Of a DNA stretch of 64,000 nucleotides, positions 17,759 to 23,872 are shown one piece after another (within the stretch, counting starts at the first letter, position 1; every line of letters begins with the position of its first letter). The position numbers and the translations under genes are program-made. Below the pieces are notes generated by a model. That model had not been told where the DNA came from and searched no databases. It saw only the letters and a list, made by a program, of their open reading frames with translations. The DNA lies in IMG/VR virus record IMGVR_UViG_3300022926_000003, positions 36,681 through 100,680 of that record; one strand, written 5' to 3'. This DNA is from a virus.

Positions 17759-18359
17759 ACAACAGATACAAGCAGCTATGAATAAGACTATGTCTAACCG
17801 TGCAGCCGCTCGTTACTTAGGTGTTTCCTACATTCACTACAAAAAATGGGCCAAAAATTATGAAGCCACTGAAGAAGGTTACCCAGACCTATTTGAACAA
17901 CATAAAAACCAAGCAGGTAAAGGTATACCCAAGTTTTTAAATGGTAGTGTAAAACAACCTGCTGTGTTAGACATTATAGAAGGTAGAGTTGATAGTTCCC
18001 ACTTTTCAGCTGCTAAAATTCGTGAGAGAATGATAGGGGAGGGTTATTTAGAGGATTGTTGTTCAAATTGTTCATTTAATGAACGCAGGGTGTTAGATTA
18101 CAAAGTTCCGTTAATAATGAACTTTAAAGACAATAATAAAAAAAATTATAAATTAGATAACGTAGAACTCCTTTGTTATAATTGTTACTTTTTAACAGTT
18201 GGGGACATATTTAGTGACAAACAAATCCAAACAATGGAGGAATATAAACCAGTTAATGAAGGTCAAGTAGATTGGGAAATTGATGATTATCACCTTCAAC
18301 GCCTAAAAGAACTAGGTTTAGAAGATAAAGATGAATTAGATTTGATATCAAGGATATGA
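17733..18359 (+). CDS. helix-turn-helix plus HNH-like zinc-finger protein
   Basis: 208 aa. Residues 18-42 (KTMSNRAAARYLGVSYIHYK) look like an HTH. Cys110-x2-Cys113 and Cys148-x2-Cys151 (LLCYNCYF) form a zinc cluster like that of HNH endonucleases with the LxCxxCH ending, but the final His is Tyr and no clear catalytic His is visible. It may be an inactive homing-endonuclease relative or a DNA-binding regulator. Confidence 0.55.
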   Translation: MPKAKPLSKQQIQAAMNKTMSNRAAARYLGVSYIHYKKWAKNYEATEEGYPDLFEQHKNQAGKGIPKFLNGSVKQPAVLDIIEGRVDSSHFSAAKIRERMIGEGYLEDCCSNCSFNERRVLDYKVPLIMNFKDNNKKNYKLDNVELLCYNCYFLTVGDIFSDKQIQTMEEYKPVNEGQVDWEIDDYHLQRLKELGLEDKDELDLISRI

Positions 18360-19063
18360 GCAAAGTAATAGAATGGTCAGGATATAAATGGTTAACCCAA
18401 GAAAGGTGGGGACAGGTACACAAGGATAAACCCTATTGTTGGTATGATCCTAGTGCAGTTCAAATTACATTAAAAAACTATTTAACTTTAAAAACCCAAT
18501 ACAACCCTAAGGAGTTTAAAGAATTAGGAATTAGACCTAAAGTAGGTGTAGGTTTGGTATCATGTGCTACTGAATTTGGTCCTGGCATATTTGAAATAAA
18601 AGCTAAATTACCATATGGTAAGAACTTATGGCCTGCTTTTTGGATGTGGAGTTGGGACAGTTGGCCCCCTGAAATTGATATATTTGAAGGTTATTCTCAT
18701 AAAAAACCAAATTATCATAGGTTTAATTGGAACAAACCTTGGGCTTGTAGGCATATAGATACAAATGTACACTACTCTGAAGAGGGTAAAAATAAAATGT
18801 GGGGACCTAAAAGTCATTTTATGGGCTTTAAAGATCCCACAAAACACTTCTTAAAGTACAAATTAAATTGGAGCTTAGACTCATTAAAGTTTTATTACAA
18901 TGACAGATTAGTCCGTGTAATAAGTGATCCAGTTGTAATGAAACAGGTAAATAATACTAAAATGAATGTTGTAATAAATAACCATGTTACACAGGATATG
19001 CCCTATTCAGAAATACCACTTAGTAACTTTACTATAAAATACTTTAAGTATGAAAAAGCGTAA
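18356..19063 (+). CDS. glycoside hydrolase family 16 (beta-glucanase type)
   Basis: 235 aa. EIDIFE (106-111) is the GH16 catalytic motif ExDxxE: Glu106 nucleophile, Glu111 acid/base. FEIKAKLPYGKNLWPAFWMW (79-98) is the family's conserved beta-sandwich strand. No signal peptide. GH16 enzymes cut beta-1,3/1,4-glucans such as laminarin, agars and carrageenans. In the phage it could be a virion depolymerase, a lysis aid or an enzyme acting on a capsule. It shares the operon with the glycosyltransferases (ATGA overlap upstream). Confidence 0.85.
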   Translation: MSKVIEWSGYKWLTQERWGQVHKDKPYCWYDPSAVQITLKNYLTLKTQYNPKEFKELGIRPKVGVGLVSCATEFGPGIFEIKAKLPYGKNLWPAFWMWSWDSWPPEIDIFEGYSHKKPNYHRFNWNKPWACRHIDTNVHYSEEGKNKMWGPKSHFMGFKDPTKHFLKYKLNWSLDSLKFYYNDRLVRVISDPVVMKQVNNTKMNVVINNHVTQDMPYSEIPLSNFTIKYFKYEKA

Positions 19064-19205
19064 GCATCAAAAATTAGTAGACGATTACGATGGACAAAAA
19101 CGTAAACATCTTGAAAAGCTTGCGACAAAAAGTTTGGAGAATGACGAAAAGATGCTTAAATTCAAGTCAAAACAAATAAAAGGAGATTACCTTGATCTAT
19201 TTTGA
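19050..19205 (+). CDS. small basic protein
   Basis: 51 aa, Lys-rich (begins MKKRKHQKLVDDYDGQKRK), predicted helical. Overlaps the GH16 end by 14 bases and stops 1 base before the next start. Unrecognised, possibly nucleic-acid binding. Confidence 0.5.
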   Translation: MKKRKHQKLVDDYDGQKRKHLEKLATKSLENDEKMLKFKSKQIKGDYLDLF

Positions 19206-19206
19206 T

Positions 19207-19518
19207 ATGCCGTACGTGAAACACATAAAGGTAGGAACGTATGAAGAATTCCTTAATATGGCTAAAACTAAAGATTTTATGCTTGCTAAAGGAATTGTAG
19301 AAAAGATACTAAATAATTTGGATACTAAGAAAAAACAAATTCCTGTGTTTGAAGTAGAAGTGGAGGAAGAAGGAGCTATTTATACATTATCAATGGAAAC
19401 AGATGAATTTATTGATATCTTAGGAACAAACTTAGCTCATTATGAGCGTGAAGAAGAATACGAAGATTGTATTAAAATAACTGAAGCAATAAACTATTTA
19501 AAATCAAAAAATGGCTAG
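19207..19518 (+). CDS. hypothetical protein with UvrB/UvrC-like C-terminus
   Basis: 103 aa from the ATG at 19207 (an upstream TTG at 19192 is in frame but overlaps the previous gene). The end, HYEREEEYEDCIKITEAINY, is the UVR-like hairpin also seen in the genes at 17017 and 56331. Confidence 0.55.
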   Translation: MPYVKHIKVGTYEEFLNMAKTKDFMLAKGIVEKILNNLDTKKKQIPVFEVEVEEEGAIYTLSMETDEFIDILGTNLAHYEREEEYEDCIKITEAINYLKSKNG

Positions 19519-19651
19519 GAAAATCAGCGCATTGGAAAATGCCCCCAGCACCAACAAAGTGAGCCGCCCTGGTGTTCACGCTAAAACAAAAACCAGCAAA
19601 AATAAAAATTCTAAAAACTATAAAAAAGCCTATAGAGGTCAAGGACGATGA
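19511..19651 (+). CDS. small basic protein with RPGVHAKTK motif
   Basis: 46 aa. The core KVSRPGVHAKTKTSKNK and the ending YKKAYRGQGR resemble a small, very basic protein found in Bacteroidota phages, of unknown function. Start overlaps the previous stop by 8 bases, and its stop overlaps the next ATG (ATGA). Confidence 0.6.
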   Translation: MARKISALENAPSTNKVSRPGVHAKTKTSKNKNSKNYKKAYRGQGR

Positions 19652-19827
19652 GCAAAAATAGCCCACACCAAAGGTTAGATGCGTTCCAAAAATGGGATCG
19701 TTTTATGGAACATGAGTCTCCTGCTTATAAGGAGCGCAAGAAGAAAAAACCCAAAAAACCAGGTTACCTCCCACCAGAAGAAGAGGACTTGGAAGATTAC
19801 TACAGTGGTAAGCGTGGTAAACGTTGA
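19648..19827 (+). CDS. small charged hypothetical protein
   Basis: 59 aa with a basic centre (YKERKKKKPKKPG) and an acidic segment followed by a basic tail (GKRGKR). ATGA overlap with the previous gene. Unrecognised. Confidence 0.55.
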   Translation: MSKNSPHQRLDAFQKWDRFMEHESPAYKERKKKKPKKPGYLPPEEEDLEDYYSGKRGKR

Positions 19828-20095
19828 CCCCCAAATAGTGACAGCTAAGCAGGCTATGGAGGCTATGTCTGATGAAGATTTAGCCTTTGTAGCGGCTTAT
19901 TACCCCATGATGCTTAATGGAATGTGTATGATGGTTACTTTAGAAGACCAATTAGAAAAGGAAGATAAAGAAGTCAGTCATAAAATCGTCATAGCAAAAC
20001 CGGGGAAGCCTAAAAATTTATTCTTATATTTATGGAATAAGTTTAAGCAATGGCGATTTTTCAAATTTGGGAAGACGGTAAATACCGAGAGGTAG
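19814..20095 (+). CDS. hypothetical protein, start uncertain
   Basis: About 93 aa from GTG 19814 or 79 aa from ATG 19856. A longer in-frame reading from 19679 would lie wholly over the preceding 59-aa gene in another frame and has an unnatural composition, so it was not used. The product has a hydrophobic middle (AFVAAYYPMMLNGMCMMVTL) that could be one membrane helix and a basic C-terminus. Confidence 0.4.
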   Translation: MVNVDPQIVTAKQAMEAMSDEDLAFVAAYYPMMLNGMCMMVTLEDQLEKEDKEVSHKIVIAKPGKPKNLFLYLWNKFKQWRFFKFGKTVNTER

Positions 20096-20478
20096 TACAA
20101 GATTCTTCACAATTTAAGTATAAACCTAAAGGACACAAGTTTGTGAATGTGCAACGCTTGACATATGAGCATGAACACGATTGGATGCCCCCTTCACTTA
20201 TAGTGATGGATGGTAAAAAATACATTATGCCTACTTGGACAGAGGTACATCCTGAAACCAAATTGAGTGACATTAAATGGGAACGTCCTGAGGTTAAGCC
20301 AAAAGAGCCAAATATGGTAGTTATGGAGTTTACTTCTAAGAGTAATCCTGATATTACCTATGAGGCACGTAAGGTGACTTTACCCACTGGAAAAATTACA
20401 TTTAGTTGTAACTGCCCAGGTGTTTGGAGATCGAAAACTAGAGAGTGTAAACATATTAAAGAACTAAAAAATGCGTAA
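20050..20478 (+). CDS. SWIM-type zinc-finger protein
   Basis: 142 aa. FSCNCPGVWRSKTRECKHIKEL (here cited as CxC at about 120 and CKH at about 134) is the CxCxnCxH pattern of SWIM zinc fingers, which bind DNA or proteins. The N-terminal 110 residues are beta-rich and unrecognised. Confidence 0.65.
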   Translation: MAIFQIWEDGKYREVVQDSSQFKYKPKGHKFVNVQRLTYEHEHDWMPPSLIVMDGKKYIMPTWTEVHPETKLSDIKWERPEVKPKEPNMVVMEFTSKSNPDITYEARKVTLPTGKITFSCNCPGVWRSKTRECKHIKELKNA

Positions 20479-20785
20479 TCACAACAATCGCCGCCGTAAG
20501 CGGAACTACCATGGTAGGATGGCTGAACTAGCCTATGCTATGATTACTGGAAATGCTGAAGCTGTTGCTAGGCATTATAAAGAGGCAGTACGTTATGGCG
20601 GAAAAATGGACCGCCGTGACTGCGAGGAGTTCATGAGGGAGTTCCGTGGTGAGATGGAGGACCGAGTCCCTAGCAAACAGCAGGTTGCTGTTGGTAAGGA
20701 AAAAGTCAAGCGGAACCGTGAGTTGCGTGAATTGGAAAGGCAGTTGGGTATTGAGCCTAAAAAAGGAAGAAGAAGGTCATCTTAA
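20471..20785 (+). CDS. basic hypothetical protein
   Basis: 104 aa, strongly basic at both ends (MRNHNNRRRKR; GRRRSS). The last codons TCA-TCT-TAA are part of the GTCAT operator of the next promoter, so promoter and coding end overlap. Possibly nucleic-acid binding. Confidence 0.55.
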   Translation: MRNHNNRRRKRNYHGRMAELAYAMITGNAEAVARHYKEAVRYGGKMDRRDCEEFMREFRGEMEDRVPSKQQVAVGKEKVKRNRELRELERQLGIEPKKGRRRSS

Positions 20786-20830
20786 AGTCATCCTAAAATG
20801 TGGAATTGCTGATCTTTCATCGTATATTTA
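20776..20830 (+). promoter_or_regulatory. class A promoter (copy 1)
   Basis: GTCAT at 20776 and 20787 (11-bp period); core TATATTT at 20823, 36 bp from the second GTCAT. The first GTCAT lies inside the end of the upstream gene. Confidence 0.7.
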
Positions 20831-20851
20831 ACGCGAAGAAAAAAAAGCAAC

Positions 20852-21187
20852 ATGAGTACTAATTACGTTTCAAAGTTCGATGAGTACAGAATGAGTACTA
20901 GCTATTACGCTTACGACGTTGAGCAATTTGATGAAGCTAAGCCGTTCATAGTTTGGAATCCTAATCATAAGACATACTTCTCGTTTACTCTACTTAATGA
21001 TATGATGTATGAAGTTCGAGAAGACTTCGTTGATGACGTTCATAAAGTTTATGTCTACAGATATGCTCGTTATATTAAGTCAATTAATGATTTTAAAAGT
21101 TATAAGCAACAAGTGCAAGTAGTAGATGAAAATCTTAAAGCAGAGATTTTAAATCTTAAGCGTTATTATTACAGAAAAATAAAATAA
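20852..21187 (+). CDS. hypothetical protein
   Basis: 111 aa, Tyr-rich, acidic N-terminal and basic C-terminal half, soluble. Unrecognised. Transcribed from class A promoter copy 1, with a 5' leader of roughly 20 bases. Confidence 0.6.
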   Translation: MSTNYVSKFDEYRMSTSYYAYDVEQFDEAKPFIVWNPNHKTYFSFTLLNDMMYEVREDFVDDVHKVYVYRYARYIKSINDFKSYKQQVQVVDENLKAEILNLKRYYYRKIK

Positions 21188-21188
21188 G

Positions 21189-21256
21189 GTCATCTTAAAG
21201 TCATCCCAAAATGTGGGATCCGAAAATCCGGTTCGTATATTCATGGGGTAAAGTTA
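21189..21256 (+). promoter_or_regulatory. class A promoter (copy 2)
   Basis: GTCAT at 21189 and 21200; core TATATTC at 21236 (36 bp). GGAT/ATCC inverted repeat before the core; conserved GGGGTAAAGTTA after it. Confidence 0.75.
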
Positions 21257-21266
21257 AGGCAGAGAA

Positions 21267-21362
21267 ATGACAGATCAGGTTTGGATTATTATTTATGGAG
21301 TTGTGTTTGGGGTTTGTATTCCTATCAATATTTACAATTACTTTAAGTACATTAAAAAATAA
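21267..21362 (+). CDS. small membrane peptide, paralogue of 21641
   Basis: 31 aa: MTDQ start, one hydrophobic helix (VWIIIYGVVFGVCIPI) and the ending YFKYIKK. The peptide at 21641 has the same start and end and an equivalent promoter, so promoter plus gene were duplicated. Confidence 0.5.
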   Translation: MTDQVWIIIYGVVFGVCIPINIYNYFKYIKK

Positions 21363-21369
21363 AATAAAA

Positions 21370-21567
21370 ATGAATGCATTTGTCTTCTATATCCTGAATT
21401 TTCTTGGGGCAGCATTTTTGCTTTTGCAATTAATACTCTTTATTTTAAACTTTATTGCAAACACGCACATCATCATTAGCGGAGACCCAGAGCCTGCTAA
21501 TTATTATATGCTTTTGTTTGGATTAGTTATCATTACCCTTATTATTATTCTTTATCTTGAAGAATAA
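21370..21567 (+). CDS. small membrane protein with two predicted helices
   Basis: 65 aa from the ATG at 21370; the frame is open upstream over the previous peptide but that part is not needed. Two hydrophobic segments (about 4-28 and 42-62) flank a short polar loop with GDPEP. Could be a holin-like or superinfection-type protein, but nothing specific is recognised. Confidence 0.5.
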   Translation: MNAFVFYILNFLGAAFLLLQLILFILNFIANTHIIISGDPEPANYYMLLFGLVIITLIIILYLEE

Positions 21568-21581
21568 AAAATTTCCCGCGA

Positions 21582-21630
21582 GGGATTTGGGGTTGTAAGA
21601 TCCCGTTCGTATATTCATGGGGTAAAGTTA
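21582..21630 (+). promoter_or_regulatory. class A-like promoter without GTCAT (copy 3)
   Basis: Core TATATTC at 21610 and the GGGGTAAAGTTA leader are identical to copy 2; GGGAT (21582-21586) and ATCCC (21600-21604) form the inverted repeat. No GTCAT pair at the expected place. Confidence 0.6.
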
Positions 21631-21640
21631 AGGCAGAGAA

Positions 21641-21730
21641 ATGACAGATTTTCAAATTTATTGTTGGAGTTTTTTGAGTTTATTGGTTATTTTTAATACT
21701 TACACTTACTTTAAGTACATTAAAAAATAA
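21641..21730 (+). CDS. small membrane peptide, paralogue of 21267
   Basis: 29 aa, one hydrophobic helix between MTDF and YFKYIKK. The last bases and the 5' leader are nearly identical to those of the peptide at 21267. Followed directly by tRNA-Leu. Confidence 0.45.
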   Translation: MTDFQIYCWSFLSLLVIFNTYTYFKYIKK

Positions 21731-21741
21731 AATAAAAATAT

Positions 21742-21826
21742 GGCGCTGTGGTGGAAGTGGTAGACACGACAGACTTAAAATCTGTTGGACCGTAGGTCCG
21801 TGGGGGTTCGAGTCCCCCCAGCGCTA
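21742..21826 (+). tRNA. tRNA-Leu(TAA)
   Basis: Acceptor GGCGCTG/CAGCGCT, anticodon loop CTTAAAA (anticodon TAA), long variable arm, T arm GGGGG-TTCGAGT-CCCCC. CCA not encoded. Confidence 0.93.
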
Positions 21827-21834
21827 CAAAATAT

Positions 21835-21908
21835 GCTCCCTTAGCTCAGCTGGATAGAGCAACAGCCTTCTAAGCTGTGGGTCACAGGTTCAAATCCTGT
21901 AGGGAGTA
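21835..21908 (+). tRNA. tRNA-Arg(TCT)
   Basis: Acceptor GCTCCCT/AGGGAGT, D stem GCTC/GAGC, loop CTTCTAA (anticodon TCT), T arm ACAGG-TTCAAAT-CCTGT. Reads AGA, the dominant Arg codon in the AT-rich genes. Confidence 0.93.
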
Positions 21909-21982
21909 CTAGGTTCTTTACTTATTGAAATAAATAGCATTCGCTGATGACGTCACTGCGTAATAAAATGACGCACCAATAT

Positions 21983-22056
21983 GGGAACGTAGCTCAATTG
22001 GTTAGAGCATCAAGCTTATATCTTGAAGGTCGCAGGTTCGATTCCTGCCGTTCCTA
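21983..22056 (+). tRNA. tRNA-Ile(TAT)
   Basis: Acceptor GGGAACG/CGTTCCT, D stem GCTC/GAGC, anticodon stem TCAAG/CTTGA with loop CTTATAT, so anticodon TAT. Reads AUA directly. Most bacteria instead use a CAU anticodon modified by TilS. Confidence 0.9.
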
Positions 22057-22057
22057 C

Positions 22058-22402
22058 AAATGAAGGAAACCCTACCGCGCTGATCACGCACGGGGGGGTA
22101 TGACTGAATGTGTTCCTATGATTAGGGGAATAAAGTACACATGTTAATAGGTAGCTCGACTTACAGCAAGCGCTGTAGGGGGTGAAAGCCCGGTGTGGGC
22201 CTATTAGGGTGTGGTTGTGTGATAGTGGAACTAAATTCTACTAAGCGATATTGTGAACTTCAATTGGGGTTAGCAGCCATGAAGTGAAATGATTAATGGG
22301 ATGCGGGTTTAACACTCCTCTTGTGCCATTATGATTTACCAATACAACCGCCTGCTTGTCGCGCTTAAGAGCCTGAATAACTCTTTACCCATTCCTTCAT
22401 TT
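22058..22402 (+). ncRNA. candidate structured RNA 1 between tRNA-Ile and tRNA-Lys
   Basis: No coding frame is credible here. The ends are perfectly complementary over 11 bp: 22058-22068 with 22392-22402. Inside are nested helices: a closing pair TAATAGG (from about 22145)/CCTATTA (from about 22200) around TACAGC-AAGC-GCTGTA and GGGT-GAAA-GCCC hairpins, AGTGGAA/TTCTACT, ACTTCA/TGAAGT, TAATGG/CCATTA and AAGAG/CTCTT. It starts 2 bases after tRNA-Ile and ends 3 before tRNA-Lys, so it is probably processed from the tRNA transcript. No T arm, so not a tmRNA; family not recognised. Confidence 0.75.
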
Positions 22403-22405
22403 ATT

Positions 22406-22479
22406 GATCCCGTAGCTCAGTTGGTTAGAGCATCTCACTTTTAATGAGAGGGTCCTGGGTTCGAGTCCCAGCGGGATCA
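22406..22479 (+). tRNA. tRNA-Lys(TTT)
   Basis: Acceptor GATCCCG/CGGGATC, D stem GCTC/GAGC, anticodon stem TCTCA/TGAGA with loop CTTTTAA (TTT), T arm CTGGG-TTCGAGT-CCCAG. Confidence 0.95.
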
Positions 22480-22499
22480 CAGCGTGTGAGGCGAATGTA

Positions 22500-22574
22500 G
22501 CCACTATAGCTCAGCGGTAGAGCAATGCTCTTGTAAAGCATCGGTCGTTGGTTCAATTCCGACTAGTGGCTCCA
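22500..22574 (+). tRNA. tRNA-Thr(TGT)
   Basis: Acceptor GCCACTA/TAGTGGC, anticodon stem ATGCT/AGCAT with loop CTTGTAA (TGT), T arm GTTGG-TTCAATT-CCGAC; CCA is present in the DNA, unlike the other tRNAs here. Confidence 0.93.
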
Positions 22575-22822
22575 ATTTCCCCCCTGCCAGGGGGAGAGGG
22601 GTAAAAGTGCGAACGGATATGGCAGTATTCTAGTAGTCGATGTCTCTGGGTTCGATTCCCAGTTGGCCTGATACTTGGGGTCAGAGAGGGGAACAGACAT
22701 CACCCCATAATAACCCTTGGTCTAATATGGGAGACTAGGTTTTCTATAACCCAGAATATAGAATCTCAGTGGTCCGACGAGATACCAGACGGACAAGTCC
22801 TCAGCGCTGGCTGGGGCAATAT
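22575..22822 (+). ncRNA. candidate structured RNA 2 between tRNA-Thr and tRNA-Cys
   Basis: Non-coding stretch of about 250 bases. CCCCTGCCAG (22581-22590) can pair with CTGGCTGGGG (22807-22816) with one mismatch, closing the region, although a local hairpin CCCCCT/AGGGGG competes. CTGGG-TTCGATT-CCCAG (22646-22662) is a perfect tRNA T arm followed by TTGGCCT, yet no matching acceptor 5' strand, D arm or anticodon arm is seen. GTCCG/CGGAC forms a further hairpin near 22773. Either a tRNA-like structured RNA or a decayed tRNA. Confidence 0.5.
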
Positions 22823-22892
22823 GGTTAGGTGTCCGATTAGAAGGTATAGGATCGCAAATCCTATTACGGTGGTGCAATTCCACCCCTAACCT
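22823..22892 (+). tRNA. tRNA-Cys(GCA)
   Basis: Acceptor GGTTAGG/CCTAACC with T as discriminator (typical for Cys), anticodon stem TAGGA/TCCTA, loop TCGCAAA (GCA), T stem GGTGG/CCACC. The D stem is weak (two pairs), and the gene is short at 70 bases. Confidence 0.8.
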
Positions 22893-22895
22893 CAA

Positions 22896-22903
22896 ATATT
22901 TAT
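22896..22903 (+). promoter_or_regulatory. class B (late-type) promoter element ATATTTAT
   Basis: Starts 13 bases before the ATG at 22909, just after tRNA-Cys. Confidence 0.45.
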
Positions 22904-22908
22904 TACAA

Positions 22909-23124
22909 ATGAAACATTTAAGTTACTTATTGGGGTTGTTTATTGCCCTTGGATTGTCAAGTTGTTCTCCTTATTATTATAATAGCAGAACCCAATCTGC
23001 TGTTTTTACTAATGATGGAAAATTTTCTCATATGAGGTATAGTGGAAGAGGTAATTCCTACAACAATGGAATTCGTACTAGATATGCTAGGGTCCCCCGT
23101 AAGCAATGTCAAAGGGATTGGTAA
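22909..23124 (+). CDS. small lipoprotein
   Basis: 71 aa. Signal peptide MKHLSYLLGLFIALGLSSC with lipobox LSSC (16-19); the mature part is Tyr/Arg/Asn-rich and basic. One of three phage lipoproteins in the window. Could be an outer-membrane spanin or a superinfection-exclusion protein; neither can be chosen from sequence. Its stop overlaps the next ATG. Confidence 0.65.
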   Translation: MKHLSYLLGLFIALGLSSCSPYYYNSRTQSAVFTNDGKFSHMRYSGRGNSYNNGIRTRYARVPRKQCQRDW

Positions 23125-23330
23125 TGAAAGTAGGAGATATTATAAATTTTTTTCTATTTGGCGAGGAGGTCCAAGGAGAGGTTCTTAACATTAATACCAA
23201 AGATAAAACAGTTAGATTACTACATGAAGGGTATAATTACCCCGAAGTACAAACATTTAGAAAACTACCAAAAAAGAAATCAGACGTACCACCATGGTAC
23301 ATTTTAACAAACCAAAATACAAAACGATGA
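23124..23330 (+). CDS. hypothetical protein
   Basis: 68 aa from the ATG overlapping the previous stop (TAATGA). GDIINFFLFGEEVQGEVLNI and KTVRLLHEGYNYPEVQTF suggest a small SH3-like beta barrel. The end overlaps the next lipoprotein start (ATGA), linking it to the two lipoproteins. Confidence 0.55.
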   Translation: MKVGDIINFFLFGEEVQGEVLNINTKDKTVRLLHEGYNYPEVQTFRKLPKKKSDVPPWYILTNQNTKR

Positions 23331-23551
23331 AACAACTATTTTTTATTGGAGCAATTGTTGCTCTTGCCTCTTGTGGAGGAACCGAAGACGAAAACTGTGT
23401 AACCCCTATGGCTGATAGCTGTGCAACTGACAGCCTACAGTGGGACACTACAGGTGTAGAAATGCCTTTTAATACAGACTCAATCGAGACTGTAGGTGAA
23501 TTGCTTGATAGCCTTGCAGCTGTTGAGCCTACAGCTAAAATGACCCACTAA
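23327..23551 (+). CDS. small lipoprotein
   Basis: 74 aa. MKQLFFIGAIVALASC is a signal peptide with lipobox LASC (residues 13-16), followed by an acidic, Thr/Asp-rich mature region with further cysteines at 24 and 32. The start at 23327 was chosen because the upstream in-frame ATG would bury the signal peptide. Confidence 0.65.
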   Translation: MKQLFFIGAIVALASCGGTEDENCVTPMADSCATDSLQWDTTGVEMPFNTDSIETVGELLDSLAAVEPTAKMTH

Positions 23552-23560
23552 GGGTTATTT

Positions 23561-23640
23561 GCCTAAGTGGTGGAATTGGTATACACGCTAGTCTTAGGAA
23601 CTAGTGCTTCGGCGTGTGGGTTCGAGTCCCACCTTAGGTA
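23561..23640 (+). tRNA. tRNA-Leu(TAG)
   Basis: Acceptor GCCTAAG/CTTAGGT, anticodon stem CTAGT/ACTAG with loop CTTAGGA (TAG), variable arm with a CTTCGG loop, T arm GTGGG-TTCGAGT-CCCAC. Confidence 0.93.
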
Positions 23641-23659
23641 CAACTAAATAAGTTATAAA

Positions 23660-23872
23660 ATGAAAATGTTCGAACAAGTCCGAGTCCCAGACTCACGTAA
23701 GGGTAATGATTATATTGTTACTGCTGAAATTAACCAAGTAGCCTACGATGATAGGGAAGGTCCTTACTACTTTGTACAAAAAGCAGAGTCTGGTAAAGGT
23801 CGTAGGATTAAAAAAGCCGATTTTAAAAGAGGTAAATTCTATCACCATTCTGAGGTTATGACATTGACATGA
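23660..23872 (+). CDS. hypothetical protein
   Basis: 70 aa, basic, beta-rich (DYIVTAEINQVAYDDREG; YYFVQKAESGKGRRIKKADF), unrecognised. Ends in the start of the glycosyltransferase-like gene (ATGA). Confidence 0.5.
   Translation: MKMFEQVRVPDSRKGNDYIVTAEINQVAYDDREGPYYFVQKAESGKGRRIKKADFKRGKFYHHSEVMTLT

Noticed and set aside
19679-19813. N-terminal extension of the gene ending at 20095
   Set aside because: It overlaps a 59-residue gene in another frame with better start coupling, and the extension has an unnatural basic composition.
22058-22402. tmRNA or RNase P RNA as identity of structured RNA 1
   Set aside because: No T arm, tag frame or tRNA-like ends, and none of the conserved RNase P blocks could be recognised.
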